Origin: CALCMJ01 sp964475415
GTDB lineage: Bacteria > Bacteroidota > Bacteroidia > Chitinophagales > Saprospiraceae
Assembly (NCBI GenBank): GCA_964475415.1
Contig: CAYYWZ010000010.1
Coordinates: 22,589 to 86,588, forward strand
Reading direction: 5' to 3'
Length of the DNA: 64,000 bases
The stretch's first letter is position 1; each line of letters starts with the position of its first letter. This document shows positions 60,158 to 64,000 of the stretch, piece by piece. The position numbers and the translations under genes are program-made. A model generated the notes under the pieces. It saw only the letters and a list, made by a program, of their open reading frames with translations, did no database searches and was not told the origin of the DNA.

Positions 60158-60165
60158 CAAATATA
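60158..60165 (-). promoter_or_regulatory. Candidate -7 promoter element of the rimP operon
   Basis: On the minus strand this reads TATATTTG (TAnnTTTG), 58 bp upstream of the rimP ATG and about 14 bp upstream of the leader hairpin. No clear -33 TTG at the standard distance. Confidence 0.5.
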
Positions 60166-60242
60166 AGAAAAAATTACTTATTATGGGCATGATTATTAAT
60201 GTATCAGGAATATAATAGGCTGTATAATCAACACTTGATTAG

Positions 60243-60250
60243 TATCTTTG
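60243..60250 (+). promoter_or_regulatory. Candidate -7 promoter element of mqnC
   Basis: TATCTTTG fully matches TAnnTTTG and ends 10 bp before the mqnC ATG, implying a near-leaderless transcript. No -33 TTG at the standard distance. Confidence 0.4.
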
Positions 60251-60260
60251 TTAAGATGAT

Positions 60261-61412
60261 ATGAATGAGCAAAAAATTACCGATTTATTAGATAAAGCGC
60301 TTCGTCTAGAATGGTTATCCGTAGAAGAAGGCGTATTTCTTCTGGAAGAAGCTCCGACGGCTATGCTTATGGATACAGCTGACAAGCTGAGACAATTGCA
60401 TAATCCTGGAGATATTGTCAGTTGGATTATAGATAGGAATAGTAATACAACTAATGTATGTATCGCTAACTGCAAATTTTGTAATTTTTACAGACGTCCA
60501 GGCCATGAGGAGTCTTACATAACAGACATAGAGACTTATAAGAAGAAGATAGAAGAACTCTTTGAGTATGGCGGAGAGCAACTATTACTACAAGGTGGGC
60601 ACCACCCTGACCTGAGTTTAGACTATTATTGTGACTTATTCAGAGAACTAAAAGAACTCTACCCTAATCTTAAGCTACATGCACTAGGTCCACCAGAAAT
60701 TGCTCATATCACTAAATTAGAAGAAAGTACGCACTATGAAGTCCTTGCAGCACTTAAGGAAGCTGGCTTAGACTCATTGCCGGGAGCAGGAGCAGAAATT
60801 CTCAATGATAGAGTAAGAAGACTGATCTCTAAAGGAAAGTGCGGTAGACAAGAATGGTTAGATGTAATGCGTGCTGCCCACAAACTAGAGCTTACAACTT
60901 CAGCTACTATGATGTTTGGACATATAGAAACCAATAAAGAACGCATGGAGCACCTTGTTGATATAAGACAAGTCCAGTCGGAGAAACCGGAACAGGCTAA
61001 AGGTTTTCTAGCCTTTATACCTTGGCCATTTATGGATGAGGATACCATACTAAAAAAGCTAAAGCGTGCGAGAAATACTTGCACAGGTGATGAGTATGTC
61101 AAGATGATTGCACTAAGTAGAATTATGCTTCCTAATGTCAAAAATATACAAGCAAGTTGGTTGACGGTAGGAAAAAAGACTGCTCAACTTTGTCTACATG
61201 CAGGTGCCAATGATTTCGGAAGTATTATGATAGAAGAAAATGTTGTTTCTGCAGCAGGTGCAGCTTTTAGATTTACAGCAGATGGCATACAGGCTGCGAT
61301 AGCAGAAGCAGGTTATCAACCCAAGTTGAGAAATCAAGAGTATGAATATAGAGCAGTTCCAAAAAATATAAGACAGCAAAACTTAGATAAGTTGAGTTTA
61401 ATCGTAGATTAG
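60261..61412 (+). CDS. mqnC: Cyclic dehypoxanthinyl futalosine synthase MqnC (radical SAM, menaquinone pathway)
   Basis: MqnC cyclises dehypoxanthinyl futalosine in the futalosine route to menaquinone. The radical-SAM cluster motif is VCIANCKFCNFY (CxxxCxxC, at about residue 71), after GDIVSWIIDRNSNTTN. Family motifs: EQLLLQGGHHPDLSLDYY, LKLHALGPPEIAHI, SLPGAGAEIL, and the MqnC-type C-terminal stretch GANDFGSIMIEENVVSAAGA. I favour MqnC over the related MqnE by the WIIDRN and IMIEENVVSAAGA segments. The length of 383 is normal. It is followed 5 nt later by a purine nucleoside phosphorylase. The futalosine route implies menaquinone-based respiration. Confidence 0.92.
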   Translation: MNEQKITDLLDKALRLEWLSVEEGVFLLEEAPTAMLMDTADKLRQLHNPGDIVSWIIDRNSNTTNVCIANCKFCNFYRRPGHEESYITDIETYKKKIEELFEYGGEQLLLQGGHHPDLSLDYYCDLFRELKELYPNLKLHALGPPEIAHITKLEESTHYEVLAALKEAGLDSLPGAGAEILNDRVRRLISKGKCGRQEWLDVMRAAHKLELTTSATMMFGHIETNKERMEHLVDIRQVQSEKPEQAKGFLAFIPWPFMDEDTILKKLKRARNTCTGDEYVKMIALSRIMLPNVKNIQASWLTVGKKTAQLCLHAGANDFGSIMIEENVVSAAGAAFRFTADGIQAAIAEAGYQPKLRNQEYEYRAVPKNIRQQNLDKLSLIVD

Positions 61413-61417
61413 AAGTT

Positions 61418-62233
61418 ATGAAATATAGAAAGACAAATGAAGCAGCACAATATTTACAAACTAACTTACTAGGTCCACTAAAACCCAAAGTAGCTATTCT
61501 AACTGGAACGGGAATGGTAGGCATGTCAAACATAATAGCTAATGCTAAAAAAATGCCTTATACAGAGATTCCGTATTTTCCTGAAAGTACTGTAAAGTCA
61601 CATCAAGGAGAATGCCTTGTAGGAAAGTATAAGGATACCGATCTTATTATTTTTTCTGGTAGATTCCATTACTATGAAGGGTATAATATGGAGCAAATCG
61701 TATTTCCCATAAGAGTGATGAAATTGCTAGGCATAGAATATCTGATCATGACGAATGCTAGTGGAGGACTGAATGAAGGATATAATGAAGGAGATATCGT
61801 TATGATTAAAGATCATATAAACCTCATGCCCCGAAATCCTCTGAGAGGTAAAAATGATGATCGTTTTGGGATTAGATTTCCAGATATGATGAATGCTTAC
61901 GACAAAGATCTGAGAACAAGGATATCACAAATAATGGGTTCTTCTTATAAAGAAGGTGTCTATGCAGCGATGCAAGGTCCTAGTCTAGAGACTCCAGCAG
62001 AGTATAAAATGTTGCATACACTAGGGGCAGATCTTGTAGGCATGTCTACAGTTCCTGAAGCTATTGCTGCCGTCCACTGTGGTCTGAAACAAGCTGTTTT
62101 TTCTATCGTGAGTAATATGTGTTATCCACCAGAGAAACTAAGCGAGACCAATATAGAGGATGTCATCCGTACCGTGCAGAAATCATCTGCTGACTTAGTA
62201 GAGATTATTAAAGATCTAATAGAAAAGTTGTAA
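61418..62233 (+). CDS. Purine-nucleoside phosphorylase (inosine/guanosine type)
   Basis: This phosphorolyses purine ribonucleosides to base and ribose-1-phosphate. The 271-residue sequence has the PNP/MTAP class 2 pattern: VAILTGTGMVGMSN (phosphate loop), FSGRFHYYEGYNMEQIVFPIRVMKLLGIEYLIMTNASGGLN (GRxHxYEG and NASGG motifs), VMIKDHINLMPRNPLRG, then AAMQGPSLETPAEYKMLHTLGADLVGMSTVPE with MSTVPE near the base site. The gap from mqnC is 5 nt, so they are cotranscribed. Futalosine hydrolysis by MqnB is a PNP-superfamily reaction, so a pathway link (salvage of the released base) is plausible but not shown. Confidence 0.93.
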   Translation: MKYRKTNEAAQYLQTNLLGPLKPKVAILTGTGMVGMSNIIANAKKMPYTEIPYFPESTVKSHQGECLVGKYKDTDLIIFSGRFHYYEGYNMEQIVFPIRVMKLLGIEYLIMTNASGGLNEGYNEGDIVMIKDHINLMPRNPLRGKNDDRFGIRFPDMMNAYDKDLRTRISQIMGSSYKEGVYAAMQGPSLETPAEYKMLHTLGADLVGMSTVPEAIAAVHCGLKQAVFSIVSNMCYPPEKLSETNIEDVIRTVQKSSADLVEIIKDLIEKL

Positions 62234-62265
62234 TCATTTTTACAAATTCCTAGCGAATACGAAAC

Positions 62266-63648
62266 TTACGAACTCCCTTTTCTTATTCTTTCTATTTCTT
62301 GTATGTCAATGGTAAGGTGGTAGCCTAGTTTACGCACACCATTAGATTCTAACACGTAGTCATCTTCTAAACGGATACCTCCGAAATTTTTATTTTCCCA
62401 GACTTTATCGTAATTGATAAATTCTGTAAATTTTCCTTCTGCTCTAAACTTTTCTATAAGTTGAGGAATCAGATAGATTCCAGGTTCTATGGTAAATACG
62501 TTTCCTGTTTCTAATTGCTTACCTAGCCTAAGTGACCTAAGTCCAAAGTCAGTAGACTTGACATAATCTTCCGTATAACCTACATACTCTTCTCCCAGAT
62601 TTTCCATATCGTGTACATCCAGTCCAAGCATATGACCTAGCCCATGTTGAAAAAATAAAGTATGTGCTCCAGCTGCAACAGCCTCATCTATATTACCTTT
62701 CATCCAGCCTAATTCCTTAAGTCCCTCGCTCATCTTTCTTGCAGTTGCTAGATGTATATCTCTGAAATAGCTACCTGATTTACATAATTCTACAGCCTGT
62801 TCATATCCACTTTTTACAATGGAATAAACTGATTTTTGCAGTTCTGAATAGAAGCCAGACACAGGGAAGGTACGTGTCATATCTCCAGCATAGCCACTAG
62901 GCGCTTCTATACCACCATCGTACAATAGTAGATCACCATCCCTCAGTTCATTGCCATAATAGTGATTGTGCAAGGTCTCTCCATTCACCGTCATGATCGG
63001 CGGAAACGACCATTGGCAATTGTGCTTCCATGCTACTTGGTTTGCTATAGAAACTAATTCATATTCTTTCATGCCTGGTCTAGCTGCTTGCATCACTGTT
63101 CTATGCATCTCTCCTGTAAGACTTGCGGCAATATCCATCTGCTGGATTTCCTCTTCTGACTTTATATTTCTTTGTTGTACGACTGCTTTTATTAAATGCT
63201 CTGATGGATCGATTTTCTGATCAGAAAATAATTTATGTAGCAAGACCTCATGAGCTGCTCTATAAGGAGGAAGATAATGATCTGAAATACTTAGATCTTG
63301 TTGCAATGAGTTACTAGGTTTTACGTTTTCTATTCCTGTACGTTCAGCGAGGGAAGCTAATTTTTCTTGCTCTCCAGTCCAGATAATCATATCTATACCT
63401 ACATCATCTCCATACAAGGTGGTAGTGCCCGTTCCTGTATCTATTATAGCATGCAAGCCTGGTAAATTTATCCCTATATAATACAAGAAGCTACTATCTT
63501 GCTTAAAATGATAGGTGTTGTCTTTGAAATTCATGGCGCTGTAGTTGTTGCCATAAAGAAATATTTTACCAGCTGCTACGGCCTTAGATAAGGTTTGTCT
63601 TCTTGCTTTGTAAGTATAAGCTGAAAAAGGGATGTATAAGTTATGCAT
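62266..63648 (-). CDS. Xaa-Pro aminopeptidase (aminopeptidase P family)
   Basis: This M24B metallopeptidase removes N-terminal residues preceding proline. The two metal sites are complete: Asp in DGGIEAPSGYAGDMTRTFP (two Asp), His in FFQHGLGHMLGLDVHD, Glu in VFTIEPGIYL, and Glu in FGGIRLEDDYVLE. The N-terminal creatinase-like domain (about residues 1-170) is present. No signal peptide, so cytosolic. The length of 460 fits the PepP group. It is convergent with the phosphorylase gene (33-nt gap) and monocistronic. Confidence 0.93.
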   Translation of the reverse strand: MHNLYIPFSAYTYKARRQTLSKAVAAGKIFLYGNNYSAMNFKDNTYHFKQDSSFLYYIGINLPGLHAIIDTGTGTTTLYGDDVGIDMIIWTGEQEKLASLAERTGIENVKPSNSLQQDLSISDHYLPPYRAAHEVLLHKLFSDQKIDPSEHLIKAVVQQRNIKSEEEIQQMDIAASLTGEMHRTVMQAARPGMKEYELVSIANQVAWKHNCQWSFPPIMTVNGETLHNHYYGNELRDGDLLLYDGGIEAPSGYAGDMTRTFPVSGFYSELQKSVYSIVKSGYEQAVELCKSGSYFRDIHLATARKMSEGLKELGWMKGNIDEAVAAGAHTLFFQHGLGHMLGLDVHDMENLGEEYVGYTEDYVKSTDFGLRSLRLGKQLETGNVFTIEPGIYLIPQLIEKFRAEGKFTEFINYDKVWENKNFGGIRLEDDYVLESNGVRKLGYHLTIDIQEIERIRKGSS

Positions 63649-63891
63649 AAACTCAGAGGTGGTTCGGAATATGTGAAATATCTAATTGCTCTAATGTATA
63701 GCTTTAAAGGCTAAGAAGAAACTAATCAATAGATTTTTAGATAGCAAAATAGATTAGTTACATCATAGTTTCTATAGAGTTCAAAATATGGAGTAGCTTA
63801 ATGTTATATCTAGGTCAGTCCACCTAGTGAGAATTATTTTACTTGAGAGAAAAATCTTCCCTTATAGCAGGATTATTAAGATAAAAAATTA

Positions 63892-63899
63892 TAAATTTG
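63892..63899 (+). promoter_or_regulatory. Candidate -7 element of the tRNA-Gln gene
   Basis: TAAATTTG matches TAnnTTTG, 28 bp upstream of the tRNA 5' end. No clear -33 TTG was found at standard distance. Confidence 0.45.
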
Positions 63900-63926
63900 C
63901 AGTCCTGAATAATTTTCGGGCGGTAA

Positions 63927-63998
63927 TGACCCATGGTGTAATTGGCAACACATCGGTTTTTGGTACCGACATTCAAGGTTCGAGTCCTTGTGGGTCAA
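63927..63998 (+). tRNA. tRNA-Gln (anticodon TTG)
   Basis: The acceptor stem TGACCCA (63927-63933) pairs with TGGGTCA (63991-63997), with discriminator A at 63998. The D-arm is GTGT...ACAC, the anticodon stem CGGT/ACCG encloses the loop TTTTGGT with anticodon TTG (UUG, Gln). The T-arm CAAGG-TTCGAGT-CCTTG has the standard T-loop. The gene continues off the window, and CCA does not appear to be encoded here (only CA follows the discriminator before the edge). Confidence 0.95.
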
Positions 63999-64000
63999 CA

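Noticed and set aside
1..64000. CRISPR array, phage genes, integrase or plasmid replication genes
   Set aside because: No regularly spaced repeats, cas genes, or recognisable phage, integrase or replication genes were seen on either strand.

Overview
This window is AT-rich chromosomal DNA from a member of the Bacteroidota, most likely a saprospirian or cytophagian-type marine or environmental lineage. The evidence is type IX secretion (T9SS) sorting domains, PorP/SprF-family membrane proteins, TAnnTTTG-type -7 promoter elements, the mutL-rhomboid-rhomboid-endonuclease cluster, DUF4783, and the futalosine menaquinone gene mqnC. No rRNA, phage, plasmid or CRISPR locus was seen. One tRNA (Gln, anticodon TTG) lies at the right edge.

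Layout. 1-2.4 kb: end of a secreted lipase-like hydrolase, then a minus-strand pair of PorP/SprF protein and a passenger-less T9SS sorting-domain protein. 2.6-5.1 kb: an unknown protein followed by a cytosolic trypsin-like protease with a zinc ribbon. 5.1-7.4 kb: a second PorP, bactofilin, and AtpZ/AtpI-like membrane proteins without the rest of ATP synthase. 7.5-15.3 kb: housekeeping genes (mnmG, AI-2E family transporter, queG, hemA). 15.3-16.3 kb: about 1 kb without genes, carrying a duplicated hairpin element. 16.3-20.3 kb: lipoprotein, outer-membrane protein, ECF sigma factor, and a protein that combines an inner-membrane anchor with a C-terminal beta-barrel. 20.3-30.7 kb: metallopeptidases, MacB-like permease, inositol monophosphatase, Nfu, ferredoxin reductase, Omp28-like secreted protein and cysS. 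30.8-35.6 kb: the mutL/rhomboid operon. 35.7-42 kb: a small self-regulated-looking HTH operon, purF, SPOR protein, SRAP protein, a REPIN-like and GC-rich structured island, and a large surface lipoprotein. 42.5-45.5 kb: a lone alternative DNA polymerase III alpha. 45.7-49.6 kb: a second ECF sigma/anchored-barrel module with two small lipoproteins, then a DUF922 lipoprotein. 49.7-52.7 kb: GNAT, RDD protein, a PorP/sorting-domain chimera, and a toxin-antitoxin locus whose GNAT toxin is interrupted by a stop codon. 52.7-64 kb: gpmI, DUF4783, the rimP-nusA-infB-TIGR02757 operon, mqnC with a purine nucleoside phosphorylase, aminopeptidase P and tRNA-Gln.

The most interesting system is the pair of ECF sigma plus anchored-barrel modules at 16.3-20.3 kb and 45.7-48.5 kb. 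In each, the sigma gene overlaps a gene for a protein with a cytosolic N-terminus, one transmembrane helix, a roughly 190-residue S/N-rich linker, and a C-terminal beta-barrel ending in Phe. If real, one polypeptide would span the whole envelope and could pass an outer-membrane signal directly to a sigma factor. Other notable signals are a terminator-like hairpin placed between the promoter and rimP in the nusA operon, the broken TacT-like toxin with an intact antitoxin and tandem operators, and the GC-rich island next to a REPIN-like repeat.
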